Below are positions 6,723 through 15,093 of a DNA stretch of 40,520 bases, one piece after another. This stretch comes from Litorilinea aerophila. GTDB taxonomy: Bacteria; Chloroflexota; Anaerolineae; Caldilineales; Caldilineaceae. Below the pieces are notes generated by a model. It was given only the letters and a program-made list of their open reading frames with translations, did no database searches and was not told the DNA's origin. The translations under genes were made by a program, and so were the position numbers. The stretch is taken from the NCBI GenBank assembly GCA_945905745.1, contig CAMDQF010000013.1:1-40520 (forward strand). The letters are read 5' to 3'. The first letter of the stretch is position 1. Every line of letters begins with the position of its first letter.

Positions 6723-6944
6723 CTACGCCAACGCCTGCAAATCAGCGTCAATGGCTTCCAACTTTGCCTTCGTCAGCCCAGCAGACGCGGCCTCCGGATA
6801 ATACATCACCTCCCGCAGACTCATATAGAGCGCCTGGGGCAGGTCTGGGTGACGGGACGCGCCGGGCAGATGCTTTTCCAGAATGGCTTTGGCTTCCGGG
6901 TTGGCGATCAGGTCACGGATGGGGGATTTGGAACTGAGAGACAT
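6723..6944 (-). CDS. Small acidic helical protein of unknown function
   Basis: The 73-aa product starts at ATG 6944 with a near-perfect Shine-Dalgarno sequence (GAGGAG, 7 nt away), which strongly supports a real gene. The sequence SPIRDLIANPEAKAILEKHLPGASRHPDLPQALYMSLREVMYYPEAASAGLTKAKLEAIDADLQAL reads as three or four helices. The core ...NPEAKAiLEKHLPG...L...GLtkakLeaID.dL resembles a short C-terminal helical module found at the end of some glycoside hydrolases and esterases. Here it stands alone. There is no signal peptide or membrane segment. It lies 53 nt downstream of the Yip1-type gene on the same strand. The function is not recognised. Confidence 0.75.
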   Translation of the reverse strand: MSLSSKSPIRDLIANPEAKAILEKHLPGASRHPDLPQALYMSLREVMYYPEAASAGLTKAKLEAIDADLQALA

Positions 6945-6997
6945 AGGAAACTCCTCTGGTTTATGGTTGAAACTCTCTGCCTGGAGAGCACGCTCTA

Positions 6998-7657
6998 TTA
7001 TGCGTCCAAGCCCGCAAGAACAGCGGCAACGACGACGCCGAAGCAGACGGCGGCAGCCAATATGACTACAAGCGGAATCAGAATCACGGCGATGGCCCGT
7101 CCAGAGGAGAGGCTGTAGCTCACTTTGATGGCGAAGTAGTTGAGCACCAGACTGTAGATGAGAAGCAGGAATCCCACGCAGCCCCCGACGACAGGAATGA
7201 AGCCAAGAAAGGCATTTATGATGCTGATGGGCGCGCCGATGGCCGCGGACAGATAGGCGTAGCGCCCAAAATCACCCTTGCCCTTCAGTACCTTGGCAAT
7301 CAGATGAACGATACCTACCACAATCACGAAGACGATGGGTGTGATGACAATCCCCATCAGCGCACCCACCCCGCTCGCTCCAGCAAAAAGACCACCGGCC
7401 ATCATCTGTTCGAGCATCACCGCGCTCTCCGGCGGCAGATCCATCTGGGAGATCATTCCCAGCATCCCCTGGGCCGACGAGGCAAAAATCAGGCTCTGGA
7501 TAAAGGCCAGAACGGCAGCTATCGCCGCGGCAATGACTGTCCAAATCAACGCTGTGGTGAGGGTCGCATTCGGGCTCTCCTGCTCCCGTTCAAATGTCCC
7601 CTCATTTGGTCCACTCAACACACGAATCCAAGTCTGAATCATCCCGGCGAAGTCCAT
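6998..7657 (-). CDS. Yip1-domain (YIP1 family) integral membrane protein
   Basis: I use ATG 7657 (MDFAGMIQTWIRVLSGPNEGTFERE), giving 219 aa, with AAGGAA upstream; the track's longer start runs through a dispersed intergenic repeat. The N-terminal 45 residues are cytoplasmic and have the W.r.l..P..tF pattern typical of Yip1-domain proteins. About five hydrophobic helices follow from residues 45-215 (TALIWTVIAAAIAAVLAFI; GIVITPIVFVIVVGIVHLIAKVLKGKGDF; LVVILAAAVCFGVVVAAVLAGL). HLIAKVLKGKGDFGRYAYLSAAIGAP is the conserved central part. The bacterial role is unknown. It ends in TAA and lies downstream of the DUF4129 gene on the same strand. Confidence 0.8.
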   Translation of the reverse strand: MDFAGMIQTWIRVLSGPNEGTFEREQESPNATLTTALIWTVIAAAIAAVLAFIQSLIFASSAQGMLGMISQMDLPPESAVMLEQMMAGGLFAGASGVGALMGIVITPIVFVIVVGIVHLIAKVLKGKGDFGRYAYLSAAIGAPISIINAFLGFIPVVGGCVGFLLLIYSLVLNYFAIKVSYSLSSGRAIAVILIPLVVILAAAVCFGVVVAAVLAGLDA

Positions 7658-7757
7658 TGGTCGGTTCCTTTCCATGCTACAAGGCGAAAACGCTACAGTA
7701 CAACAATTGAACCACAAAGACACAAAGAAGGAAAGCTGTAATCCGTGAAAATCCATA

Positions 7758-9251
7758 CTATCCGTGCGAATCCGTGTCCGTCTTTTCTGCTTTACGCACA
7801 TTTTCATAGACCCCGCGCAGACGCTCCAATTCCTCGCCGCTGACCGTCTGCTCCCCGTAGTAGACCCGCATATAGGCTTCGGTGATGATGCTCAACCCCT
7901 CTTCTTGATTGGGAAAAGCCAGGGCCAGCCGGGGCAGATAATCGTCTGGCGGCTCGGACGGCTGGCGGGGCTGGCCGCGCTGCCGGGCCAGACGGCAGAG
8001 ATTGGCGTAGAGATTCTCCACGGAAATGGCGTCCAGCAGTTCCCGCCCCAGCCCGTAGCGCCGCACCAGACCGGCCAGATTGCGCAGCCGTCGCCAGCCC
8101 CGGCGCAGGGCATCCCCGCCAAAGCTGACTTTCTCAACGGCGGCGATCTCTTCCTCCTCGGTTTGGGAGCGACCCCGGCGGCGCACGACCAGCACATAGA
8201 CGATCCCAAGCAGTAGAGCCAGCAGACCAATCACAAAGCCTGCCCGCAGCAGCGTCAACAGCGCCTCGCTGGGCGGGCCGCCTTCCGGTAGCTGGTCTTG
8301 CGGCGTTTCCAGGGGCAGAGCCAGTCTCGAAAAGGCTTCGCCCAGGGTTCGGGCCAGATCGGCATCGGCAAGAAGGGGGGCGAGCCAGGCATAGAGCCAG
8401 CCGATTATCTTTTCCAGTGCAACGCCCAGGGCGAGCAGAAGCAGCATGAAAAGATTGCCCAGGAGGTTCCAGAGCGGATCGAAAAAAGCCAGGATGGCGC
8501 GGATGCGATCGGGAGCAAAGAAATCGGCCAGGGCCAAGGAGAGGGCGACGGTCAGGCCTACAGCCAGCGCGAGTTGAGCCAGTCTGTCCCAGGGCAGAGA
8601 TGCGCCTGTGCTGCCTGCCGCGCCTTCGGCTTTTTCATCACTGCGGGCCAGGGAGACGGCCAACAACCCCAAAGCCACAAAGATTGTGGCGAGCCAAGTG
8701 GTCGTGGCAATCTGCCCCGGAAAGCGCATGGCCAGAACGCCTCCGCCCAGCAGAAGCAGCAGCACCCCCAGGCGAAAGCTGAGACCGACGCTGAAAAAAG
8801 TGGTCAGCCGCCCGGATGCGGAGGAAGCCCGCAGCCAGAGGAAGCCTGTGAAGAAGATCAGGAATGCGCCGGGACGCAAGCCTTCGTGAAAATTGACAAT
8901 CCCATCCACTGTTTCGGCCAGCCAGCGCAGGCTGAGTGGGTCTGTGCCCCGGTAGAGGAGCAGGCGTACACCAAGCAGCCCGGTCAGCAGCACCAGCGCC
9001 ACGATTGCCAGCCGGTAGTGCTGGTCAGAAAAGCGGCTGCGACCTAACAGATCGATGGCGACAATCATCGCCAGCAGCCCCAGCCAGACCAGGGCGACCA
9101 ACGAGAGAGGCGGGACGCCCACCAGTGCAGCCCCGTCTCGCCAGAGCCATTCGACGCGAAAGAGAAGGAGAAGGAAGGGGGCCAAGACCACCGCTTCCAT
9201 CCCAGCCAACGCTATGAAAATCAGGCGAATGCGCCGGTTGGTGAAGATCAT
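7758..9251 (-). CDS. Polytopic membrane protein with C-terminal DUF4129 domain
   Basis: The product is 497 aa. Roughly eight to nine hydrophobic helices lie in residues 1-350. A basic linker VVRRRGRSQTEEEEIAAVEKVSFGGDALRRGWRRL follows. The C-terminal cytoplasmic domain (about 395-490) has ENLYANLCRLARQRGQPRQPSEPPDDYLPRLALAFPNQEEGLSIITEAYMRVYYGE, the usual DUF4129 pattern (P.dYlprL...lp...l..iteaY..vrYGe). DUF4129 is often fused to, or next to, transglutaminase-like proteins of the DUF58/MoxR neighbourhood, none of which is present here. The start ATG 9251 lies 6 nt after the MFS stop, so the two are probably cotranscribed. The 3' end runs into a repeated ATCCGTG sequence. Confidence 0.85.
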   Translation of the reverse strand: MIFTNRRIRLIFIALAGMEAVVLAPFLLLLFRVEWLWRDGAALVGVPPLSLVALVWLGLLAMIVAIDLLGRSRFSDQHYRLAIVALVLLTGLLGVRLLLYRGTDPLSLRWLAETVDGIVNFHEGLRPGAFLIFFTGFLWLRASSASGRLTTFFSVGLSFRLGVLLLLLGGGVLAMRFPGQIATTTWLATIFVALGLLAVSLARSDEKAEGAAGSTGASLPWDRLAQLALAVGLTVALSLALADFFAPDRIRAILAFFDPLWNLLGNLFMLLLLALGVALEKIIGWLYAWLAPLLADADLARTLGEAFSRLALPLETPQDQLPEGGPPSEALLTLLRAGFVIGLLALLLGIVYVLVVRRRGRSQTEEEEIAAVEKVSFGGDALRRGWRRLRNLAGLVRRYGLGRELLDAISVENLYANLCRLARQRGQPRQPSEPPDDYLPRLALAFPNQEEGLSIITEAYMRVYYGEQTVSGEELERLRGVYENVRKAEKTDTDSHG

Positions 9252-9257
9252 CGCCGT

Positions 9258-10499
9258 CTATTTACGAAAAGTCCGCTGTACCATTCCTGTAGCGCCGATC
9301 ACCAGCAGGCAGTAGACGGCGACCAGGGCAAAGCCCAGTTGAATGCCCAAACTGTTGCTGACGACGCCAATCGCCCAGGGACCCAGCGCACCGCCCGCAC
9401 CTCCTGCAGCAAAGAGCATGCCGAGGATTGTGTTGGTCTTTGCCGGGTTCACTTCGGAGACGACCGCGGTGATGGTGGGGAAGATAATCGAGAAGAAGAG
9501 GCCGCAGATCGGCACGAAAATAACCAGGGAGGGCGGGCCAAAGATGCCGATCAGCACGCAGATCAGCCCTGCCCCGGCCGCGCCCAGCACAGAATGCAGA
9601 TAGCCCAGCCGCTCGACCACCAGGCTGCCCACTATCCGGCCCACCATTATCATCCCGAAAAAGAGGGAGAGAAAACCCGTGGCCCCAGTCAGGCTGAAAC
9701 CTTTGCTCCGTTGCAGAAATTCCACAATCCAGGCCCCAATGCCCAGCTCTGCGCCGACGTAGAAAGCAATTGCCGTGTAGAACCAGATCATCTGCCGGGT
9801 GAAGCCGAGTTTGCCTATGGCTTGCCAGTCGAAGCCGCTCGCTTCCGCTGGCGTCGCTGCGATCTTTGCCGGCACGGGTGTCAACACAAAAACCGCCGTA
9901 AGCAGAACAGCCAGGGGCAGGCTGAATTGGAAGACCTGCCGCCAGGAGACGCCCCCGTTCAGCAGCCAGCCAGCATAGAGCGGCACGAGCAGCGCGCCGA
10001 TGCCGTGGAAGGTTGTCAGCAGATTGAGATAGCGGCCCCGGTTGAGCGGATGTAGTTGGATGATCAGCCCGTTGCCGCTGACTTCGATGCAGCCCATACC
10101 CAAGCCCACAACGACCATCGCCCCAAAGAGCAGCCAGAAAGTGCTGGCTCCCGCAAAGGCGAGGACGCCCACGCTGATCAGACCGCCCGCCAGAATCAGG
10201 ATTTTGCGACTACCTACGGAATCGGCCAGAACACCGGCGGCCAGGGTGGCGATGAAGAAACCCAAATAGGCTCCGAAGAGAATCGAACCGCCCTGGGCGT
10301 AGCTAAAGTCCAGATCAACCAGAAGAGTGGAGAGGGTCGCCCCTTTGAGGTTGTCCACAAAACCGAAGATAAAAAAAGAGAAAAAGCCTGCAGCGGTCAG
10401 AAGCCAGACAATCTTTGGCGCTAAAACAGCAGGGGCGGGTGCGGTGGATTGCATGTAAAGATCCGGTTGGGGTGGCTGGGCCAAATACGCTTCATCCAT
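9258..10499 (-). CDS. Major facilitator superfamily transporter (FHS/FucP-like)
   Basis: The 413-aa product shows 12 hydrophobic segments in two halves. ADSVGSRKILILAGG (about residues 90-105) is the MFS loop 2-3 signature region, with D-SxGxRK. The N-terminal half, with FFIFGFVDNLKGATLSTLLVDL and GMGCIEVSGNGLIIQLHPLNRGRYLNLLTTFHGIGALLVPLYAG, resembles fucose/glucose permease-like (FHS) transporters, in which the N.gG...NLLH.f.G.GALlgP region is conserved. The substrate is not decidable. The start may be ATG 10499 (used here) or ATG 10454; neither has a convincing Shine-Dalgarno sequence. It ends in TAG, 6 nt before the DUF4129 gene. Confidence 0.85.
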   Translation of the reverse strand: MDEAYLAQPPQPDLYMQSTAPAPAVLAPKIVWLLTAAGFFSFFIFGFVDNLKGATLSTLLVDLDFSYAQGGSILFGAYLGFFIATLAAGVLADSVGSRKILILAGGLISVGVLAFAGASTFWLLFGAMVVVGLGMGCIEVSGNGLIIQLHPLNRGRYLNLLTTFHGIGALLVPLYAGWLLNGGVSWRQVFQFSLPLAVLLTAVFVLTPVPAKIAATPAEASGFDWQAIGKLGFTRQMIWFYTAIAFYVGAELGIGAWIVEFLQRSKGFSLTGATGFLSLFFGMIMVGRIVGSLVVERLGYLHSVLGAAGAGLICVLIGIFGPPSLVIFVPICGLFFSIIFPTITAVVSEVNPAKTNTILGMLFAAGGAGGALGPWAIGVVSNSLGIQLGFALVAVYCLLVIGATGMVQRTFRK

Positions 10500-10501
10500 T
10501 A

Positions 10502-10541
10502 TAGAACACTGATTACAGAATTGACGGATTGTCGCCAGCTT
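10502..10541. repeat. Second copy of the GAACAC...GATTGTC intergenic repeat
   Basis: TAGAACACTGATTACAGAATTGACGG and onward aligns with 5752-5792 (TAGAACACGGATACCGGAATTCGCTG and onward); identical blocks are TAGAACAC, GAATT, GATTGTC and CCAGCTT. It lies between the MFS start and the multicopper oxidase terminator. Confidence 0.6.
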
Positions 10542-10546
10542 TCATC

Positions 10547-10584
10547 AAAAAAAACTTCCCGGAAGCTCAGAAGCCTCCGGGAAG
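10547..10584 (-). terminator. Intrinsic (rho-independent) terminator of the multicopper oxidase gene
   Basis: Read on the minus strand, CTTCCCGGA (9-bp stem) - 12-nt loop - TCCGGGAAG is followed directly by eight T (T8). This is a textbook terminator about 40 nt after the oxidase stop codon, and it insulates the MFS/DUF4129 genes downstream. Confidence 0.9.
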
Positions 10585-10623
10585 GTCGTAAACCTAATCA
10601 GTTATTCACCCAACTTCCAATCA

Positions 10624-11724
10624 CTACTCCTGCACCACCACCGCGGTCACCATCCCAAACATCCCGTGGGCCGACTCGGCGTGGGAAAGGATGTGGCAGT
10701 GGAAGGCCCACGCACCCGCAGTATGACAATCCACAATCACATCGTAGCGTTCGCCGGGGGCTATGTTCAACGTGTCGCAATAGTAGGGTTGGGGCACGGG
10801 CCAGCCGTCTTTGAAGATGACCAGCTGTTCCAGCCCGTGCAGGTGCATGGGATGGATCATGATCCCTTCGTTCATATAGCGAATGCGGATTTTATCGCCC
10901 AATTTGGCGATAATCGGCTGGGTGTAGGGAAAGGACTTGCCGTTGAGGGTCAGGCCAATACCTACGTCGTTGAGAATCAGCGTATAATCCCCGCTGACTT
11001 CCGGTTCCTTGCTCTTGTCCGCAGGTTCGATGATAAAGGCCCCGATCAGCCCTTTGGAGACCTGCTCCAACGCGTTGTGGTGGGAGTGGTACATGTGGGA
11101 GCCGGAGTTGCGGGTGGTGAACTCGTAGGTGAAGCTCTCGCCGGGGCGGATGGGTGGCTGGGTAATGTAGGGCACACCGTCTTGGCTGTTGGGGACGCTC
11201 ACCCCATGAAAGTGTACAGATGTGCTCTGGTTCATCTCGTTGTGAACAATCACACGCACAGTGTCGCCTTCGGTCATACGCATCTCCGGGCCGGGAACAA
11301 TGCCGTTGTAGGCCATTGCGGCCACAGCCTTGCCCGGCTCCACCTCCCACTGCACGTCTTGGCAGGTCAGTTCAAAGATTTTGACGCCATTTTCTTCTTT
11401 GTGTTTCAGGGGGGTGCCCCAAAAACCGTTGGTCGGGTCAATGCCGTCCAGAAAAATTTTCACGCCCTCTTCGTGCATCCGGTCCATCTCTTCCCAGGCA
11501 TTGCCCTGGGCAGCGGGTGCTGCGGCGGCCGCGGGGGCAGCATGGCTGTCGGCCATGGCTACAGGTGCAGCAGTCGGTTCAGGGGTAGGGGTGGGCGGCG
11601 TAGCGGCTCGGGTGGCCTCGGCAGGCACAGCGCTGGGGTTGCGGCAAGCACCAATGGTCAGGCCAGCGCCAGCCACACTGGCAACTTTCAGAAAGTTTCG
11701 ACGGGAAACTGGGGAACGATTCAT
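10624..11724 (-). CDS. Two-domain multicopper oxidase, Tat-exported
   Basis: The 366-aa product starts at ATG 11724 behind GAGGAGA. The N-terminus MNRSPVSRRNFLKVASVAGAGLTIGAC is a twin-arginine leader ending in a lipobox-like IGAC, so a Tat-exported lipoprotein is possible. A Pro/Ala/Thr linker follows (residues 28-75). Two cupredoxin domains then carry all four copper motifs: HFHG (171-174), HMYHSHH (210-216), HPMHLHG (291-297) and HCHILSHAESAHGM (342-355), with Cys343 as the type 1 ligand. The size fits a two-domain oxidase rather than a three-domain laccase (about 500 aa). The likely role is oxidation of Cu(I) or phenolic or other substrates outside the cytoplasm. The gene has its own terminator and an upstream CsoR-like palindrome. 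Confidence 0.9.
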   Translation of the reverse strand: MNRSPVSRRNFLKVASVAGAGLTIGACRNPSAVPAEATRAATPPTPTPEPTAAPVAMADSHAAPAAAAAPAAQGNAWEEMDRMHEEGVKIFLDGIDPTNGFWGTPLKHKEENGVKIFELTCQDVQWEVEPGKAVAAMAYNGIVPGPEMRMTEGDTVRVIVHNEMNQSTSVHFHGVSVPNSQDGVPYITQPPIRPGESFTYEFTTRNSGSHMYHSHHNALEQVSKGLIGAFIIEPADKSKEPEVSGDYTLILNDVGIGLTLNGKSFPYTQPIIAKLGDKIRIRYMNEGIMIHPMHLHGLEQLVIFKDGWPVPQPYYCDTLNIAPGERYDVIVDCHTAGAWAFHCHILSHAESAHGMFGMVTAVVVQE

Positions 11725-11818
11725 TGTGAATTCTCTCCTCGCAAAATATTGGTTTTGTACCACCATCGCAGACGCATTGACTCCTCAAATCAACGCGCCG
11801 TCCCCCCCAAACGGGCGG

Positions 11819-11832
11819 TCCCCTATAGGGTA
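11819..11832. promoter_or_regulatory. Candidate copper-repressor (CsoR-like) operator upstream of the oxidase
   Basis: On the minus strand TACCCTATAGGGGA contains the perfect palindrome CCCTATAGGG, with flanking TA and G. It has the TACCC...GGG(T)A layout of CsoR/RcnR-type operators. It lies about 95 nt upstream of the oxidase start and overlaps a plausible -10 (TATAGG, with TTCCTT 16 nt upstream). No csoR gene is in the window. Confidence 0.35.
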
Positions 11833-11914
11833 TCCTGCTCGCCAAGGAACGACACCGGGCGAAGGGGTAGTTGTCTACCTGTCTGGTTGACGGGGAAGAA
11901 TGGGCAGAAATGGG

Positions 11915-13156
11915 CTAGCGCCGGGCACTCCAGGCCCGCATCCGGCGCAGGGTTCCAATCTGACTGAGCACCCACAGCGCCACCGCCGTATAGATCACCC
12001 CGGCCAGATTGAGCAGGACTACTGGCCCCCACTGATCGATGTAAGCGGCAAACAACCCGGTAAAGAGAAGTAACCCCAAGGGGCGATCCATCTGGAGAAT
12101 GGCGAAAATACGCCCGCGCAGATCGGGCGGTGCCCATTGCTGCACGATGCTGTCGATGACAATCTGGCGCAAAAACCAGGGGACAGCGTGGAGACCCGCG
12201 GCCAGAATCGCCAGCCAGAGCAGCCCCGCATTGGCATAAACAAAGAAGCCCAGACCACTGCCAACGATCCCAATAATGTAGAGGCTGGGCAGAGAAAAAC
12301 GGCGATCCATCCGAGGCGCGGCCAGAGAAGCGACGATTGCGCCCAAGCCAACCAGCGAAAGCATATAGCCGTAGCCCGAATCGCCGCCGCCCAGGGTTTC
12401 TGAAATGAGAATGACCTCCATTGTACCCAGCATCGCACCGGCGATGGCTGTGCAAAAGGTGGCAATCAGGACAATGCGCAATCCTGGATGGCGCAGGCCA
12501 AAGCTGAATCCGTCCTGCAATTCGCGCAGAAATTGGCCCACAGAACGGCTATTGGCCGTCGTGCGCGGTAGTTCCCCCCGAATGCCCAGGAGCAGCCCAT
12601 TGGCAGCCAGATAGGTGAACGCGTTGACGGCGAAGGCTGCGCTGGCCCCCGCGAAGCCCACCAGCAGCCCTGCCAAGGAAGCACTCACCAGCAAGAGCGT
12701 CTGCTGCCCCGCGCTAATCGTGGCATTGGCCTGCACCACCTGCCTGGCTTCCACCAGATCAGGGACCAGCGCGCGCTGGGCGGGCAGCAGAAAAGTGGCT
12801 GCACAGCGGGCCAGCAGGGCCAGGGCGTAGAGTTGCCAGAGTTCCTGGGCGAAGGGGAGCAGCCCATAGATGAGCGCAGAGGCAAAATTGCCCAAGAGCA
12901 ATACCCGTCGCCGACTGAGCCTGTCGATCCAGACTCCGGCCAGGGGCGCAATGAAGAGGGAGGGGAGAGACTGCACCGCAAGCATCCCCGCCAGCGCGCT
13001 GCCCGAACCGGTCACCTTCAGCACGTAGAGACTCATGGCGATGGAGCCGAAGCGGTCGCCGGTGGAGGAGACGAGCAGCGCCAGCCAAAAGCGTCGAAAT
13101 GCCGGATTTTCGGACAGGAGGGAAGGAAGATAAGCGTGTACAGGGCGGAAGCGCAT
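11915..13156 (-). CDS. MFS exporter, MFS_3 (enterobactin-exporter-like) family
   Basis: The 413-aa product has 12 hydrophobic segments. NPAFRRFWLALLVSSTGDRFGSIAMSLYVLKVTGSGSALAGMLAVQSLPSLFIAPLAGVWIDRLSRRRVLLLGNF is the MFS_3 N-terminal signature: FR.fw...l.S..GD.......YV...TGS......l....lP....PlaGv..DR..RRr. The middle segment PAQRALVPDLVEARQVVQANATISAGQQ is also characteristic. Related proteins export siderophores, macrolides or other small molecules; the substrate here is unknown. The start ATG 13156 lies 15 nt downstream of the YrdB-type gene, so the two are probably cotranscribed. The end (RRMRAWSARR) is basic and cytoplasmic. Confidence 0.88.
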   Translation of the reverse strand: MRFRPVHAYLPSLLSENPAFRRFWLALLVSSTGDRFGSIAMSLYVLKVTGSGSALAGMLAVQSLPSLFIAPLAGVWIDRLSRRRVLLLGNFASALIYGLLPFAQELWQLYALALLARCAATFLLPAQRALVPDLVEARQVVQANATISAGQQTLLLVSASLAGLLVGFAGASAAFAVNAFTYLAANGLLLGIRGELPRTTANSRSVGQFLRELQDGFSFGLRHPGLRIVLIATFCTAIAGAMLGTMEVILISETLGGGDSGYGYMLSLVGLGAIVASLAAPRMDRRFSLPSLYIIGIVGSGLGFFVYANAGLLWLAILAAGLHAVPWFLRQIVIDSIVQQWAPPDLRGRIFAILQMDRPLGLLLFTGLFAAYIDQWGPVVLLNLAGVIYTAVALWVLSQIGTLRRMRAWSARR

Positions 13157-13171
13157 GGGGGTTGGCTCTGG

Positions 13172-13540
13172 TTACTGGCGCAATAGCCAGTGGATGCGGT
13201 CATAGGAGAGGGCGTAGTGGACGCAGACAGCGACACCCAAAATCCATCCCAGTGTAGCGGCCTGGGTTGCAAAGAGCGCGCCGGTTGCCAGAGCAAAGAA
13301 GATCAGTTCGAGCAGAAGGCGGACAACGCCGGGAACCGGAATCGGCGCTTTCCCGGACCGGCTGGGGTCACCCCGCACGGCAAAGGTGCCCCACAACAGA
13401 GCGGCCAATAGAGGGATACCCAGGACGAACGGGTAGCGCAGCCATCCGTCGCCCTGCATCCAGCCCCAGCGACCCAAGGCAAAAAGAGCGAACAATTCCA
13501 GGAAAAGGCGCACAGTCAGATTGATTGGATTAGAACCCAT
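13172..13540 (-). CDS. YrdB/DUF2568 family small membrane protein
   Basis: A protein of 122 aa with four membrane helices. The pattern LTVRLFLELFALFALGRWGWMQGDGWLRYPFVLGIPLLAALLWGTFAVRGDPSRSGKAPIPVPGVVRLLLELIFFALATGAL matches DUF2568 (YrdB-like): two repeated R(L/F)(L/F)LEL helices, an LWG.F.v.gDPsR loop and a PvPg..RLllEl segment. No biochemical role is established for the family. AGG is visible about 9 nt upstream of ATG 13540. It lies 24 nt after the flavoenzyme stop and 15 nt before the MFS gene, consistent with one transcript. Confidence 0.85.
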   Translation of the reverse strand: MGSNPINLTVRLFLELFALFALGRWGWMQGDGWLRYPFVLGIPLLAALLWGTFAVRGDPSRSGKAPIPVPGVVRLLLELIFFALATGALFATQAATLGWILGVAVCVHYALSYDRIHWLLRQ

Positions 13541-13564
13541 TGCGCGCCTCGCTTTCGTTTGTGG

Positions 13565-14752
13565 TTACTTTCCTCCATGAAATCGCGAAGCCTCTTCCCC
13601 ATTTGTCCCCGCGGTCAGGGCGCGCCAGGCAAATTTGGCCGCCCAGGGATTCGCTTTGCCCTCTACCACATCCGCGGCCAGCCCGCCCAACACCGGCGCA
13701 AATTTGAAGCCGTGACCGCTGCCACCGGTGGAGACGCTCAGCCCCACCCGCTCCGGGTGACGGTCGATCCAGAAATGCTCGTCCAGGGTGTCGCAATAGA
13801 GACAGCGCCGGGTGTAGATCAGTTCAGCCTCGGCCAGGGCGGGGAATGTCTCGGCCAGAAAGCTGCGCAGATGGGCGATGTCGCTCTCATGGACCACCCG
13901 CTCGTCGTGTTCCGGGTGCAGGCGCACACCAACCCCGTGGCTCGCCACCTTCACCACCCCTTCCCGCTGGTTGAAGGGGAAGCCGTACCAGCCCGTGCGC
14001 GAGATATCGGCGGTGAAAACCACAAAGTTCGGGGGGGTGAAAAGCGCCGGGTTTTGGGGCTTCAGATGAAAGACCGGGTGGCCCGTCGCCTTCATCACCG
14101 GCTGGAGTTCGGGGAGCAGATATTGGGTCCACGCGCCGGCAGCCAGCAGCACCTGATCCGCGCCGAAAGTCGCACCCTCCCGGGTGCGGACACCCGTCAC
14201 ACAACCACGTGGTCCCAGCAACTCGTGCGCGGTTTGCCCCTCGTGTAGCGATACACCTTCCCGGCGGGCCAGGGTATGCAGCGCGGAGACTACCCGCCCA
14301 CTCTCCGCGTAGCCGCCCCGGGGGCTGTAGAAACCGTCCACATAGCGCTCGGCGTTCCAGGATGGGAAGCGTTGGGCAATCGCCGCGCTGTCCAGCCGTT
14401 CCGGTCGGTGGCCTTCGGCTTGCAACAACTGGAAGCTCTCCCAATTGTAGGGAACCTGCTCCATCGGCTGGCGGGTCAGCATCAGCACGCCGGTGTTGTG
14501 ATAGAGGGTCTCGCCCAATTCCGCGTTCCAGGCCACAAAACCGTCGATGGCCTTATCCACCATCTGCATATATTGGCGGTCCTGGCCGTACTCCATCCGC
14601 ACCACTTTGCTGATGTCGGTGGAGGCAGCCAGGGGGTGGGGCAGGGGGCCTGGATCGATGAGGGTGACAGAATGACCCCGGCGACGCAACTCTACCGCTG
14701 CAGTTGTGCCGTAGATGCCCGCGCCGACGACGAGAATATCGGATCTGTTCAT
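13565..14752 (-). CDS. FAD-dependent amine/amino-acid oxidase, monomeric sarcosine oxidase-like
   Basis: The 395-aa product starts at ATG 14752, with GGAGAAG upstream. DILVVGAGIYGTTAAVELRRRGHSVTLID (residues 5-33) is the FAD-binding Rossmann motif with terminal acidic residue. STDISKVVRMEYG matches the flavin-contact region of the DAO/MSOX family. RRCLYCDTLDEHFWIDRHPE (about residue 318 for the first Cys) matches the region that carries the covalent flavin Cys in monomeric sarcosine oxidase. STGGSGHGFKFAPVLGGLAADVV is the family C-terminal motif. Oxidative N-demethylation or deamination of a secondary amine, giving hydrogen peroxide, is the family reaction; the substrate is not known. It heads a minus-strand run followed by YrdB and MFS genes. 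Confidence 0.9.
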   Translation of the reverse strand: MNRSDILVVGAGIYGTTAAVELRRRGHSVTLIDPGPLPHPLAASTDISKVVRMEYGQDRQYMQMVDKAIDGFVAWNAELGETLYHNTGVLMLTRQPMEQVPYNWESFQLLQAEGHRPERLDSAAIAQRFPSWNAERYVDGFYSPRGGYAESGRVVSALHTLARREGVSLHEGQTAHELLGPRGCVTGVRTREGATFGADQVLLAAGAWTQYLLPELQPVMKATGHPVFHLKPQNPALFTPPNFVVFTADISRTGWYGFPFNQREGVVKVASHGVGVRLHPEHDERVVHESDIAHLRSFLAETFPALAEAELIYTRRCLYCDTLDEHFWIDRHPERVGLSVSTGGSGHGFKFAPVLGGLAADVVEGKANPWAAKFAWRALTAGTNGEEASRFHGGK

Positions 14753-15081
14753 TGGGTCTTCTCCAAGACGAATGGGGATGGATTTCGTCTAATTGAACCC
14801 CAAAGCAGGCCGAAGCGCAAGAAGGGATGTGGTGTAAATTCGTCGTTTGGGTTTCCGCTTTGCCCCTGATGCCCATCATTTCCTTTACGCTGACCCTGCT
14901 TTCGGTCTTCCCTATCTCTTTCGTCCACCTCCATTTGAGCACTGATAAACCCTTTCGAGACGCAAGAAGAGGTTGAATTGCCAACTGGCTGTGGTAAAAT
15001 GGGATTCTCTAAACCAATTCGACACGGCTGAGTGATGTCTGTGGGTGCGCTGGTGACTGGCAGCGACGCAGACATCTTTAA
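14753..15081. other. Divergent intergenic region
   Basis: This region separates the flavoenzyme (minus) from the J-domain gene (plus). The minus ORF 14749-15168 has low-complexity composition and overlaps the real start, so it is not credible. A 20-codon plus frame, MSVGALVTGSDADIFNSHLH (15035-15097), follows the candidate promoter at 14973 and could be a leader. Nothing else is recognisable. Confidence 0.6.
14973..15000 (+). promoter_or_regulatory. Candidate promoter for the J-domain gene
   Basis: TTGAAT (14973-14978) and TAAAAT (14995-15000), spaced by 16 nt, match 4/6 and 5/6 of the sigma-70-type consensus. The predicted start near 15007 gives a leader of about 190 nt containing the small frames at 15035 and 15082. 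Confidence 0.45.
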
Positions 15082-15093
15082 TTCCCATTTACA

